Positions 1 to 6,607 of a DNA stretch of 11,752 nt are shown in pieces. Source of the stretch: RUG11237 sp045119215 (lineage in GTDB: Bacteria; Bacillota; Clostridia; Lachnospirales; Lachnospiraceae); contig JBGVDD010000125.1 of NCBI GenBank assembly GCA_045119215.1, positions 1 through 11,752 of the forward strand, given 5' to 3'. Position numbers and translations under genes: made by a program. The notes beneath the pieces are model-generated. The model ran no database searches. It saw only the letters and a list, made by a program, of their open reading frames with translations, and had not been told where the DNA came from. The number at the start of each line of letters is the position of its first letter. The stretch's first letter is position 1.

Positions 1-1
1 C

Positions 2-286
2 GTGAAAGAACAAAGAAGAGAGCAGATTATGCAGGAGCAGCAAAAGATTGCATTCGAGGCTGCAGAGAACATGTTATACCAAAAGGTACAAGTTCTAATT
101 GAAGGAGAACTTCCGGAAGAAAATGTGTACATTGGTAGAACCTACAAGGATGCTCCAAATGTAGATGGATATATTTTTGTAAATACAGCCACAGAACTTA
201 TGTCCGGTGACTTTGTGAAGGTAAAGGTAACTGGTGCCTTAGAATACGATTTGATTGGAGAAATAGCAGATGAATTTAGCGAATAA
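2..286 (+). CDS. rimO: RimO (ribosomal protein S12 methylthiotransferase), C-terminal part
   Basis: This is the 3' end of a gene that begins before the window; the GTG at position 2 is an internal Val codon, not a start. The 94 visible residues are the end of the radical-SAM region (basic helix with KEQRREQIM) followed by a TRAM domain at about residues 27-92, with the segment GRTYKDAPNVDGYIFV that is characteristic of RimO. RimO is a radical SAM enzyme that adds a methylthio group to an Asp of ribosomal protein S12. The related tRNA enzyme MiaB also ends in TRAM, but the GRTYKDAP segment and the pgsA neighbour favour RimO. The stop codon overlaps the start of pgsA by 17 bases, which indicates translational coupling in one operon. 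The iron-sulfur cluster motifs lie outside the window and cannot be checked. Confidence 0.88.
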   Translation: MKEQRREQIMQEQQKIAFEAAENMLYQKVQVLIEGELPEENVYIGRTYKDAPNVDGYIFVNTATELMSGDFVKVKVTGALEYDLIGEIADEFSE

Positions 287-815
287 ACTTACATTATCAC
301 GAGTGATTATGATTCCCTTTTTCGTAGTGTTTATGCTATTGCATACTCCGGTATGCTATGGAATTGGATTGGCATTATTTTGTATTGCCAGCATTACGGA
401 TTTGCTGGACGGGAAAATTGCAAGAAAATACAATATGGTTACAAATTTTGGAAAGTTTATGGACCCTTTGGCAGATAAACTTTTAGTTTCCGCCGCTTTG
501 GTATGCCTGGTAGAGGTAGGAAGTCTGCCTTCCTGGATAGTCATTATCATTATCAGCAGGGAATTTATTATCAGCGGCTTTCGGTTAATCGCATCGGATA
601 ATGGGGTGGTCATTGCAGCAAGCTACTGGGGAAAGTTTAAGACGGTTTTCCAGATGGCAATGATTATTATGATGATTCTGAAATTGGCAGGAGTGGTTCA
701 TCCGATATATGATATGGCAACTTTAGTGGTTACTGTAATCGCAGTGGCATTGACTGTCATATCCTTGGTGGACTATATTATAAAGAATAAATCTGTTTTA
801 GCCGATACAAAATAG
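270..815 (+). CDS. pgsA: CDP-diacylglycerol--glycerol-3-phosphate 3-phosphatidyltransferase
   Basis: Integral membrane enzyme that makes phosphatidylglycerol phosphate from CDP-diacylglycerol and glycerol-3-phosphate, the committed step to phosphatidylglycerol and cardiolipin. The complete CDP-alcohol phosphatidyltransferase signature is visible: D44, D47-G48, A51-R52, then eight residues, G61, D65 and D69; these aspartates bind the metal and CDP. The 181 residues hold several hydrophobic helices (about 11-42, 75-100, 120-138, 145-170), as usual for the family. The ATG start lies inside the end of rimO, and the reading frame gives the canonical N-terminus MNLANKLTLSR. It belongs to the rimO-pgsA-cinA block; cinA follows after 32 bases with no terminator between. 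Confidence 0.95.
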   Translation: MNLANKLTLSRVIMIPFFVVFMLLHTPVCYGIGLALFCIASITDLLDGKIARKYNMVTNFGKFMDPLADKLLVSAALVCLVEVGSLPSWIVIIIISREFIISGFRLIASDNGVVIAASYWGKFKTVFQMAMIIMMILKLAGVVHPIYDMATLVVTVIAVALTVISLVDYIIKNKSVLADTK

Positions 816-847
816 ATTAAGAAAGATGGAGTGAAAGAGGTGTTTCT

Positions 848-2092
848 ATGGTAGCGGAATTGATTTCTGTGGGAACGGAAATTTTAATGGGAAATATTGT
901 GAATACCAATGCGGCTTATCTTTCCAGAAAATTAGCCCAGATTGGTGTGTCAGTCTATTATCAAAGTACCGTTGGGGATAACAAAGAAAGACTTGCACAG
1001 GCAATGAAGCAGGCAATTTCCCGGGCAGATGTGGTTATTTTAAGCGGTGGGTTAGGACCTACAAAGGACGATGTAACAAAAGAAGTGGCAGCAGAGGTTC
1101 TGGGAAGAACCATGTCATTGGATGAAAGAACCATGGAACGTATCCGTGAATACTTTGTAAGAGTGAAAAAGGATACCATTACGGAGAACAATTGGAAACA
1201 GGCTATGGTTCCAGAAGGCGCCATTATTTTGGACAATCACAATGGAACTGCACCGGGAATCATCATGGAGGAAAAAAATACTACAGTGATTCTTCTTCCG
1301 GGACCACCCAATGAACTTACCTTGATGTTTGAGGAATCTGTTCTCCCCTATCTTCAAAAAGATGAAAAGAAGGTACTGTACTCTCGTATGGTAAAAGTTT
1401 GTGGCATAGGGGAAAGTCAGGCAGAAACCATGATTCAGGATTTGATAGACAGTCAGAGTAATCCTACCATTGCGCCCTATGCAAAAACAGGAGAGGTTCA
1501 TTTTCGAATCACTGCATTGGCATCGACCAAAGAAGAGGGAAGAGCTTTGGTAAAACCTGTGGTGGAAGAACTAAAAAAAAGATTTAAGAAGGCAGTATAC
1601 ACTACGAAAGAAGAAGTGACTTTAGAAGAAAAACTGGTGAAAATGCTGAAAAAAAGAGGACTTACCATGTCTACAGCAGAGTCTTGTACCGGCGGGATGA
1701 TTGCGGCAAAGTTAGTAAATGTATCCGGGGTATCAGAGGTCTTTCGTTCCGGAGCTGTCACCTATGCCAATGAGGCAAAGATGCAGTTACTTGGCGTAAA
1801 GAAAAAAACTTTGAGAAAATATGGTGCCGTCAGTGCACAGACTGCAGAAGAGATGGCAATCGGGGCAGCCATGAATCTGGACACAGATGTGGCTGTAGCG
1901 GTTACAGGGATTGCCGGACCGGATGGTGGTACCAAGGAAAAACCGGTGGGACTTGTATACATTGGCTGCTATGTTTGTGGACAGGTGAATGTGTATGAAT
2001 GCCACTTTACCGGAACCAGGGAAAAGATAAGAGAGAGTACAACAATTATGGCATTAAACCTAATCCGGTTAATGTTGTTAAAGGAAGGATAA
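848..2092 (+). CDS. cinA: CinA: competence/damage-inducible protein, nicotinamide-nucleotide amidohydrolase
   Basis: A full-length two-domain CinA of 414 residues. The N-terminal molybdopterin-binding-like (COG1058) domain, about residues 1-170, starts with SVGTEILMGNIVNTN and carries SGGLGPTKDD at 66-75. The C-terminal PncC domain, about 255-414, carries STAES (275-279) followed by CTGG and the conserved TGIAGPDGG segment. In the family, the C-terminal domain deamidates nicotinamide mononucleotide and the N-terminal domain can act as an ADP-ribose pyrophosphatase; the link to competence is by co-transcription with recA in some Firmicutes. No recA follows here: ilvB is next. Start chosen at the ATG with an AGAGGTG ribosome binding site just upstream. 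The stop codon TAA is part of an 8-bp target duplication made by a small insertion element immediately downstream. Confidence 0.93.
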   Translation: MVAELISVGTEILMGNIVNTNAAYLSRKLAQIGVSVYYQSTVGDNKERLAQAMKQAISRADVVILSGGLGPTKDDVTKEVAAEVLGRTMSLDERTMERIREYFVRVKKDTITENNWKQAMVPEGAIILDNHNGTAPGIIMEEKNTTVILLPGPPNELTLMFEESVLPYLQKDEKKVLYSRMVKVCGIGESQAETMIQDLIDSQSNPTIAPYAKTGEVHFRITALASTKEEGRALVKPVVEELKKRFKKAVYTTKEEVTLEEKLVKMLKKRGLTMSTAESCTGGMIAAKLVNVSGVSEVFRSGAVTYANEAKMQLLGVKKKTLRKYGAVSAQTAEEMAIGAAMNLDTDVAVAVTGIAGPDGGTKEKPVGLVYIGCYVCGQVNVYECHFTGTREKIRESTTIMALNLIRLMLLKEG

Positions 2093-2094
2093 AA

Positions 2095-2154
2095 GTAACT
2101 ATTCAGTACAGGTCTCAGCATTTATGTATCTGTTCAGCAGCTCTGAACAGATAC
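2095..2154. mobile_element. 60-bp MITE-like element between cinA and ilvB, with 8-bp target duplication
   Basis: A short non-coding element. The left end GTAACTATTCAG (2095-2106) and the reverse complement of the right end, GTATCTGTTCAG, match at 10 of 12 bases. The right half folds into a perfect 12-bp hairpin (2126-2137 with 2143-2154, loop CAGCT). The flanks are the identical octamers GGATAAAA at 2087-2094 and 2155-2162, which is a perfect target-site duplication. The left part also resembles the left part of the 134-bp elements in this window (14 of 16 bases between CAGG and ATTTA). Without the element and one octamer, cinA and ilvB would be 32 bases apart. There is no T-run after the hairpin, so it is not a typical intrinsic terminator. 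Confidence 0.75.
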
Positions 2155-2192
2155 GGATAAAAAAGTAAATTAGAGAGGAAAAGGGAAAGTTT

Positions 2193-3815
2193 ATGGCAGA
2201 AAAGATAACAGGCGCACAGGCCATGGTAAAGTGTTTGGAAAAAGAAGGGGTAACGGCAGTATTTGGTTACCCAGGGGTTGCAATCGCCCCTTTTTTCAAT
2301 AGTATATACGATTCAAAGATTAAGAGCATCCTGGTGCGAACCGAGCAGAATGCAGGGCATGCAGCCAGCGGATTTGCCAGAGTGACAGGGAAAGTGGGTG
2401 TGTGTGTGGCAACCTCCGGACCAGGGGCAACCAATTTGATTACCGGAATTGCAACTGCATATGCGGACAGCATCCCTATGGTGGCGATTACCGGTCAGGT
2501 AAATTCAGAACTGATTGGAAGGGATGTGTTCCAGGAAGCCGATATTACAGGGGCAGTGGAATCCTTTGTAAAGTACAGTTATTTAGTAAAGGATGCCAAG
2601 GATTTACCCAGAGTATTCAAGGAAGCATTTTATATTGCAAATACAGGGCGAAAGGGTCCGGTACTGATTGATGTTCCGATTGACATCCAAAATCAGAAAA
2701 TTGAATTTGAATATCCAGAGCAGGTTTCACTGCGCACTTATAAGCCAACAGTAAAAGGTCATGCAGTTCAGATAAAAAAGGTAATCAAGGCATTAGAGGG
2801 TGCTAAGAGACCTATTATCTGTGTAGGTGGTGGCGTGTTGTTAAGCGATGCCAAGGAGGAAGTGTGTCGTTTTGCCAAAGAACATTCCATCCCGGTGGTA
2901 AATACCATGATGGGTATTGGGGTGATGCCCCAGGACCATCCAATGTATTTTGGAATGGTAGGGAACAATGGATTCGCCTATGCCAACCAGGCTATGAACC
3001 AGAGTGATTTGCTTATTATGATGGGGGCAAGAGTAGCAGACAGAGCTATTTCACAGCCTGACCTGGTGACAGAGAATACCGTGGTAGTTCATATTGATGT
3101 GGATCCGGCAGAAATCGGAAAAAACATGGGACCAAGCATTCCTATTGTTGGAGATATCCGCCACATTCTTCATGACTTTGAAAAATATGAATTCACTGGA
3201 GATTATTCAGAGTGGGTTGCCCATTTAAAGGAACTAAAAGAAGAACATAAGAAGGTGCGTCATCCAAAGGAAGGTTATGTAGATCCGGCAGAATTTGTAA
3301 GGATTTTATCAGAATCCATGGAGGAAGATGCTGTTTATGTAGCAGATGTAGGGCAAAACCAGATATGGTCATGTAATTACTATGTGATGAGAAAGGGGAA
3401 ATTTTTGACCAGTGGCGGCATGGGTACTATGGGCTACTCTATCCCCGCAGCCATGGGTGCAAAACAGGCAGATAAGAACCGTCAGGTAGTGGCGGTTTGT
3501 GGAGATGGCTCCTTCCAGATGTCATTTATGGAACTTGCCACCATCAGACAGCATGATATTCCGATTAAGATTATTGTGCTAAAAAATAACTACTTAGGAA
3601 TGGTTCGCCAATATCAGCATTTTACATACAATGACCGTTATTCCATGGTGTCCTTAGATGGAAGTCCAAACCTTGAAATGATTGCCGCAGCGTATGAAAT
3701 GCCCTTTGTAAGACTTGAGAATATGAACAATATAGAAGAAAAAATCAAGGATTTTCTGGCACAGGAAGGCTCAGGTCTTATGGAGTGTGTCATCGATTCT
3801 TATGATTTGGTATAG
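2193..3815 (+). CDS. ilvB: Acetolactate (acetohydroxyacid) synthase, large catalytic subunit
   Basis: Thiamine-diphosphate enzyme that condenses two pyruvates, or pyruvate and 2-ketobutyrate, in the first common step of valine, leucine and isoleucine synthesis. All three domains are present: N-terminal pyrimidine-binding with catalytic Glu51 (RTEQNAGH) and SGPGATN; central FAD-type domain at about 190-330; C-terminal ThDP/Mg2+ motif from GDGS (437-440) to N465-N466. The length, 540 residues, is normal. Odd points: the sequence around Glu51 is EQNAGH rather than the usual EQGA-type, and residue 474 (VRQYQ) is Tyr where most family members have Trp (VRQWQ). The directly following ilvN supports an AHAS rather than another pyruvate-dependent enzyme. 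The start has GAGAGGAA at 2173-2180, a rather long spacing from the ATG. Confidence 0.93.
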   Translation: MAEKITGAQAMVKCLEKEGVTAVFGYPGVAIAPFFNSIYDSKIKSILVRTEQNAGHAASGFARVTGKVGVCVATSGPGATNLITGIATAYADSIPMVAITGQVNSELIGRDVFQEADITGAVESFVKYSYLVKDAKDLPRVFKEAFYIANTGRKGPVLIDVPIDIQNQKIEFEYPEQVSLRTYKPTVKGHAVQIKKVIKALEGAKRPIICVGGGVLLSDAKEEVCRFAKEHSIPVVNTMMGIGVMPQDHPMYFGMVGNNGFAYANQAMNQSDLLIMMGARVADRAISQPDLVTENTVVVHIDVDPAEIGKNMGPSIPIVGDIRHILHDFEKYEFTGDYSEWVAHLKELKEEHKKVRHPKEGYVDPAEFVRILSESMEEDAVYVADVGQNQIWSCNYYVMRKGKFLTSGGMGTMGYSIPAAMGAKQADKNRQVVAVCGDGSFQMSFMELATIRQHDIPIKIIVLKNNYLGMVRQYQHFTYNDRYSMVSLDGSPNLEMIAAAYEMPFVRLENMNNIEEKIKDFLAQEGSGLMECVIDSYDLV

Positions 3816-3829
3816 TGGGGAGGAAGCGT

Positions 3830-4309
3830 ATGAAAAAAATTTTTTCCGTTTTAGTTGAAAACAGATCCGGAGTTTTATGTAAGGTGGCAGGTTTGTTCTC
3901 ACGAAGATGTTTTAATATTGACAGTCTGGCTGTGGGAGAGACGGAGGAAAAAGATGTATCTGTCATGACCATCGTATCCTCTGGGGATGAACGAACCATG
4001 GAACAGATTGAAAAACAGCTAAACAAAAAGTTGGATATTATCAAAGTAAAGACCTTTACCGAAGAAAACAGTGTCAGCAGAGAGTTAATGCTTATTAAGG
4101 TAAAATATCAGCAGAACAATCGAAGTGATATTATTGAGATTTGCAATGTGTTAAATGCCAGTGTACTGGATATGTCCACATCCACATTGTTAATTCAGAT
4201 ATGTGATGCACCGGAGAAAATCGAACTTTTGATTCAGATGCTGTCTCCTTTTGGCATTGTGGAACTTGCCAGAACAGGAACTTTGGCATTGCAAAAGTGT
4301 ATGTCATAG
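3830..4309 (+). CDS. ilvN: Acetolactate synthase, small regulatory subunit
   Basis: Regulatory subunit that activates IlvB and confers feedback inhibition by branched-chain amino acids, typically valine. The 159 residues contain an N-terminal ACT domain (about 3-75: FSVLVENRSGVLCKVAGLFS, with FNIDSLAVG) and a C-terminal small-subunit domain (about 80-158). I chose the ATG at 3830 because GGGGAGG at 3817-3823 is a strong ribosome binding site seven bases upstream. An earlier in-frame GTG at 3815 overlaps the ilvB stop codon and would put that binding site inside the gene. It is translated directly after ilvB, 14 bases apart, so the two subunits are almost certainly co-expressed. Its stop codon TAG is also the first three bases of a 20-bp tandem repeat array. 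Confidence 0.93.
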   Translation: MKKIFSVLVENRSGVLCKVAGLFSRRCFNIDSLAVGETEEKDVSVMTIVSSGDERTMEQIEKQLNKKLDIIKVKTFTEENSVSRELMLIKVKYQQNNRSDIIEICNVLNASVLDMSTSTLLIQICDAPEKIELLIQMLSPFGIVELARTGTLALQKCMS

Positions 4310-4403
4310 AAGGGGATCGTGTCTTAGAGGGGGTCGCATCCCCTAGAAGGGGGTCGTATCCCCTAGAAGGGGGTCGCATCCCGTAGAAGGGGGTCGCATC
4401 CCC
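4307..4403. repeat. GC-rich tandem repeat, five units of about 20 bp, starting at the ilvN stop codon
   Basis: Five head-to-tail units with consensus TAGAAGGGGGTCGCATCCCC, at 4307-4324, 4325-4343, 4344-4363, 4364-4383 and 4384-4403. The first two are shorter (18 and 19 bases) and the first is the most diverged; the last three differ by single bases. Each unit is a small inverted repeat, GGGG(G) and CCCC(C) around a six- to seven-base loop containing TCGCAT. The array is much more GC-rich than its AT-rich surroundings. There are no spacers, so it is not a CRISPR. It is the only hairpin-forming sequence after ilvN and might help end or stabilise the transcript, but it has no T-run. Confidence 0.85.
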
Positions 4404-4434
4404 CAAATGAGCCACGAAACCCGATTCCTTGACT

Positions 4435-4614
4435 CTATTTGGAAGGTTCGTTGTGGGTGTTGACAGGCTTTCCATCTTCTTCTAACTGTTCTAAGCTTTC
4501 CGTAGGTATGATATGAAAGCGTCGGGCTAACTTTTTTTTCTTGTTTTTCCACAATAATATAGAAATAGATAAAGCATAGCTTTTTACACTCTGATTGGTA
4601 TCAAGGGAATCCAT
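4435..4614 (-). pseudogene. Possible minus-strand gene remnant, 59 codons, unknown
   Basis: An ATG-started minus-strand reading frame of 59 residues (start at 4614, stop at 4435) in an otherwise gene-free stretch. It has a mid-protein basic cluster (WKNKKKKLARR) followed by an ordinary-looking soluble segment (FHIIPTESLEQLEEDGKPV). There is no Shine-Dalgarno sequence before the ATG, and an in-frame stop lies eight codons upstream, so a remnant of a longer gene is more likely than an intact one. A promoter-like TTGAAA, 17 bases, ATAAAT sits upstream on the minus strand. I do not recognise the family. It is the only gene on the minus strand here, and it may be chance. Confidence 0.3.
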
Positions 4615-4780
4615 TTTTTCTATCAGTTTCAGTTTTTATTTTTATTTATTCATTGCTAGTTATCCTTTTCAAAATATTTAAGACGTCTTTCGGGAAATGC
4701 CCTTATACTTATATATTGTCATGAGTTGGGAAAAAAGTTTACTGAAAAATAAAAAATGGTAAAAAACATTGTAAAGATAA
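4615..4780. other. AT-rich intergenic stretch without a recognised gene
   Basis: Strongly AT-rich DNA between the possible minus-strand remnant and the promoter of the AAA-ATPase gene. It contains the 10-bp perfect palindrome AAGACGTCTT at 4680-4689, followed by a weak GGG/CCC pairing. I see no coding frame, RNA gene or transposon end in it. Confidence 0.5.
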
Positions 4781-4809
4781 TGGAAAAATAATAGTTTCAA
4801 GGTTATAAT
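4781..4809 (+). promoter_or_regulatory. Likely sigma-A promoter of the AAA-ATPase gene
   Basis: TGGAAA (4781-4786), a 17-base spacer, then a perfect TATAAT (4804-4809). The gene's ribosome binding site AAAGGAAAG at 4827-4835 and ATG at 4840 follow at the expected distance. The -35 box is only a fair match. Confidence 0.5.
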
Positions 4810-4839
4810 AGGGTAAGATGATGATGAAAGGAAAGAGCA

Positions 4840-6117
4840 ATGAGAGAATTTAATACCACTGGTGTATGTATTCCAGAGGAACATTACATGGTAGATATTA
4901 CAGAAAAATTGCAGCAGATTATAAAGCTGATAGAAAAGAAAAAATATTTTACAATTAACAGGGGCAGACAGTATGGAAAGACAACTACCTTTGCTTTATT
5001 GGAACGAAACCTTGCAAAGCAATATGACGTAGTATCTGTAAGCTTTGAGGGGGTGGGTTCCCAGGCGTTTTCAAGTGATGCATATTTTGTAAGACAGTTG
5101 ATTACCTTGTTTACGGATGCTTTTGCATTTACCGATATTAGTGAGGAAAGGACTCAACAGTGGAGCAATTGTGAGGATTTAGATGAGTACATGGAAAAAA
5201 GAGGAGATGCCTTTGATTATCTGAGTAAAAAAATTACCTCTTTATGTAAGGATAATCCCAAAGAAATCCTTCTTTTTGTTGACGAAGTAGATAAAAGCTC
5301 TGATAATCAAATTTTTCTTCATTTTCTTGGAATGTTGAGAAATAAATATTTACAACGTGCAAGGGGACGAGATTTTACATTTAAAAGTGTCATTTTAGCA
5401 GGTGTATATGATATTAAAAATTTAAAACTGAAACTTCGTCCGGAAGATGAAAAAAAGTATAATTCACCTTGGAATGTGGCGGTTGATTTTAATGTTGATA
5501 TGAGTTTTTCACCAAGAGAAATAGAAACCATGCTGTTGCAATACGAAGAAGAACACAATACTGTTATGGATACAGAAAAGATAAGTCAGGAAATATATGC
5601 CTATACCTCAGGGTATCCGTACTTGGTTAGCTGGATTTGCAAATGGATTGATGAAAATCAAAATGCTACCTGGAGTATGGAGAGTATCCAGAAAGCTATC
5701 AAGGAGTTGATGAACAATAAAAACTGCACATTGCTAGATGACTTGAAAAAGAATGTAGAAAATAATCAGCAGCTGAAGCAATTGATTATGAATATGTTAT
5801 ATGAAGGAAAACAGTATACCTACAATGTTGCAAATCCAGTGATAGAGTTAGGAGAGATGTTTGCTATATTTTCAAAGCGTGAAGAGATGTTAGCGATTTC
5901 CAATAAGATATTTGAATTGTATCTTTACAACTACAGTATTAGTGTAAAAGAAACAGAGGACGATTTTTCTTTTCCAGAGCGGAATCAATTTATCGAAAAT
6001 GGAAAACTAGATATTGAATTAGTTCTCACAAAATTTCAGGAGTTTATAAAGGCAGAATATCGAAAGGAAGATGGAAAATGTGACAGTTCAGGCAGGTCTG
6101 CGCATTTACTGCGCTGA
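4840..6117 (+). CDS. AAA-type ATPase, truncated by insertion (N-terminal part of a broken ATPase-nuclease gene)
   Basis: N-terminal ATPase portion of a protein type common in Lachnospiraceae: an AAA-like P-loop domain followed by a C-terminal PD-(D/E)XK nuclease-like domain. The characteristic N-terminus FNTTGVCIPEEHYMVDITE is present. The P-loop RGRQYGKTT covers residues 41-49; the canonical first Gly of Walker A is replaced by Arg. Walker B is ILLFVDEVD (143-151), and a sensor-like strand is VILAGVYD near 187-194. The native sequence ends at Lys413; the last 12 residues (CDSSGRSAHLLR) are encoded by a 134-bp element inserted at 6080, which supplies a premature TGA. The missing C-terminus continues at 6222. 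The function of this family is not established; a role in defence or mobile-element biology is only a guess. Whether the 425-residue product is stable or active is unknown. Confidence 0.82.
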   Translation: MREFNTTGVCIPEEHYMVDITEKLQQIIKLIEKKKYFTINRGRQYGKTTTFALLERNLAKQYDVVSVSFEGVGSQAFSSDAYFVRQLITLFTDAFAFTDISEERTQQWSNCEDLDEYMEKRGDAFDYLSKKITSLCKDNPKEILLFVDEVDKSSDNQIFLHFLGMLRNKYLQRARGRDFTFKSVILAGVYDIKNLKLKLRPEDEKKYNSPWNVAVDFNVDMSFSPREIETMLLQYEEEHNTVMDTEKISQEIYAYTSGYPYLVSWICKWIDENQNATWSMESIQKAIKELMNNKNCTLLDDLKKNVENNQQLKQLIMNMLYEGKQYTYNVANPVIELGEMFAIFSKREEMLAISNKIFELYLYNYSISVKETEDDFSFPERNQFIENGKLDIELVLTKFQEFIKAEYRKEDGKCDSSGRSAHLLR

Positions 6118-6213
6118 CCGGGCGAAAATGTGTATTTAACAAAAATCGGGCAATTTTGCATGCGTAAGCATTGCCCGATTTCGTAACAGTTTAGCCTATG
6201 GCTGAACTGTTAC
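6080..6213. mobile_element. 134-bp MITE-like element, copy 1, interrupting the ATPase-nuclease gene
   Basis: A non-coding insertion flanked by TGGAAAAT (6072-6079) and TGGAAAGT (6214-6221), an 8-bp target duplication with one later mismatch. The left end GTGACAGTTCAG and the reverse complement of the right end, GTAACAGTTCAG, match at 11 of 12 bases. Inside are a weak GC-rich hairpin near the left end, a perfect 12-bp stem (6143-6154 with 6170-6181), and a terminal 14-bp hairpin (6183-6196 with 6200-6213, loop TAT, one G-T pair). It is 128/134 identical to the copy at 8731-8864. The 8-bp duplication and GTAA/TTAC-type ends agree with IS66-family conventions, so mobilisation by an IS66-type transposase is plausible. 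Confidence 0.9.
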
Positions 6214-6221
6214 TGGAAAGT

Positions 6222-6556
6222 TTATAGAACAACAGGGGCGCTTGTTATTTCTATGTTTCTTAAAACCGATAATTAATGGAACTGGTTTTTATTACGTGGA
6301 ACCGGAAACAAGAAACAGTGAAAGGATGGATATTGTAGTAAGTTATGGAACGGAAGAGTTTATTATAGAATTAAAAATCTGGCATGGTGAACAATATCGG
6401 AAGAAAGGGATTGCACAGTTAGAAAAATATATGAATGGTCGAAATGCTAAGAGAGGTTATCTGGTAAGCTTTTCCTTTTTGGAAAATAAAGAGTATAAGG
6501 CAGAGTGGATAACAAAAAAAGAGACGGAATTTGATATTTTTGAAGTTGTGATATAA
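6222..6556 (+). pseudogene. C-terminal PD-(D/E)XK nuclease-like part of the broken ATPase gene
   Basis: The severed 3' part of the gene that begins at 4840. Joining base 6079 to base 6222, that is, removing the element and one 8-bp duplication, gives an uninterrupted frame reading DGKFIEQQGR, then LLFLCFLKPIINGTGFYYVE, as expected for the family. The restored protein has 524 residues. The nuclease-like motif is visible as an Asp in RMDIVV and Glu/Lys in FIIELKIW, followed by a conserved helix QYRKKGIAQLEKYM. On its own the fragment has no good start: the frame is open from upstream but the nearest candidates are TTG codons without a ribosome binding site. It is therefore probably not translated separately. 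Confidence 0.85.
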
Positions 6557-6607
6557 CTAACTGTGCGAAAAAAGTCAGTATGTGAATGAAAGGAAAGGGG
6601 GAAAAGT

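Noticed and set aside
1115..1501. 128-residue minus-strand reading frame within cinA
   Set aside because: It lies wholly inside the well-conserved cinA and has no ribosome binding site or recognisable motif.
2093..2192. T-box or other attenuator controlling ilvBN
   Set aside because: Only 100 bases are available, no T-box consensus is visible, the hairpin lacks a T-run, and the hairpin lies inside an element with a perfect 8-bp target duplication.
3815..3832. Earlier GTG start for ilvN overlapping the ilvB stop
   Set aside because: The strong GGGGAGG ribosome binding site lies between this GTG and the ATG at 3830, so the ATG is the real start.
4307..4403. CRISPR array
   Set aside because: The 20-bp units are directly adjacent with no unique spacers, and no cas genes are present.
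4131..4475. Minus-strand frame with a repeated GDATP-type segment
   Set aside because: The repeats are only the translated tandem DNA array, and the rest is antisense to ilvN.
6242..6556. Independent 104-residue gene starting at TTG 6242
   Set aside because: No ribosome binding site precedes it, and it is in exact frame with the ATPase gene once the inserted element is removed.
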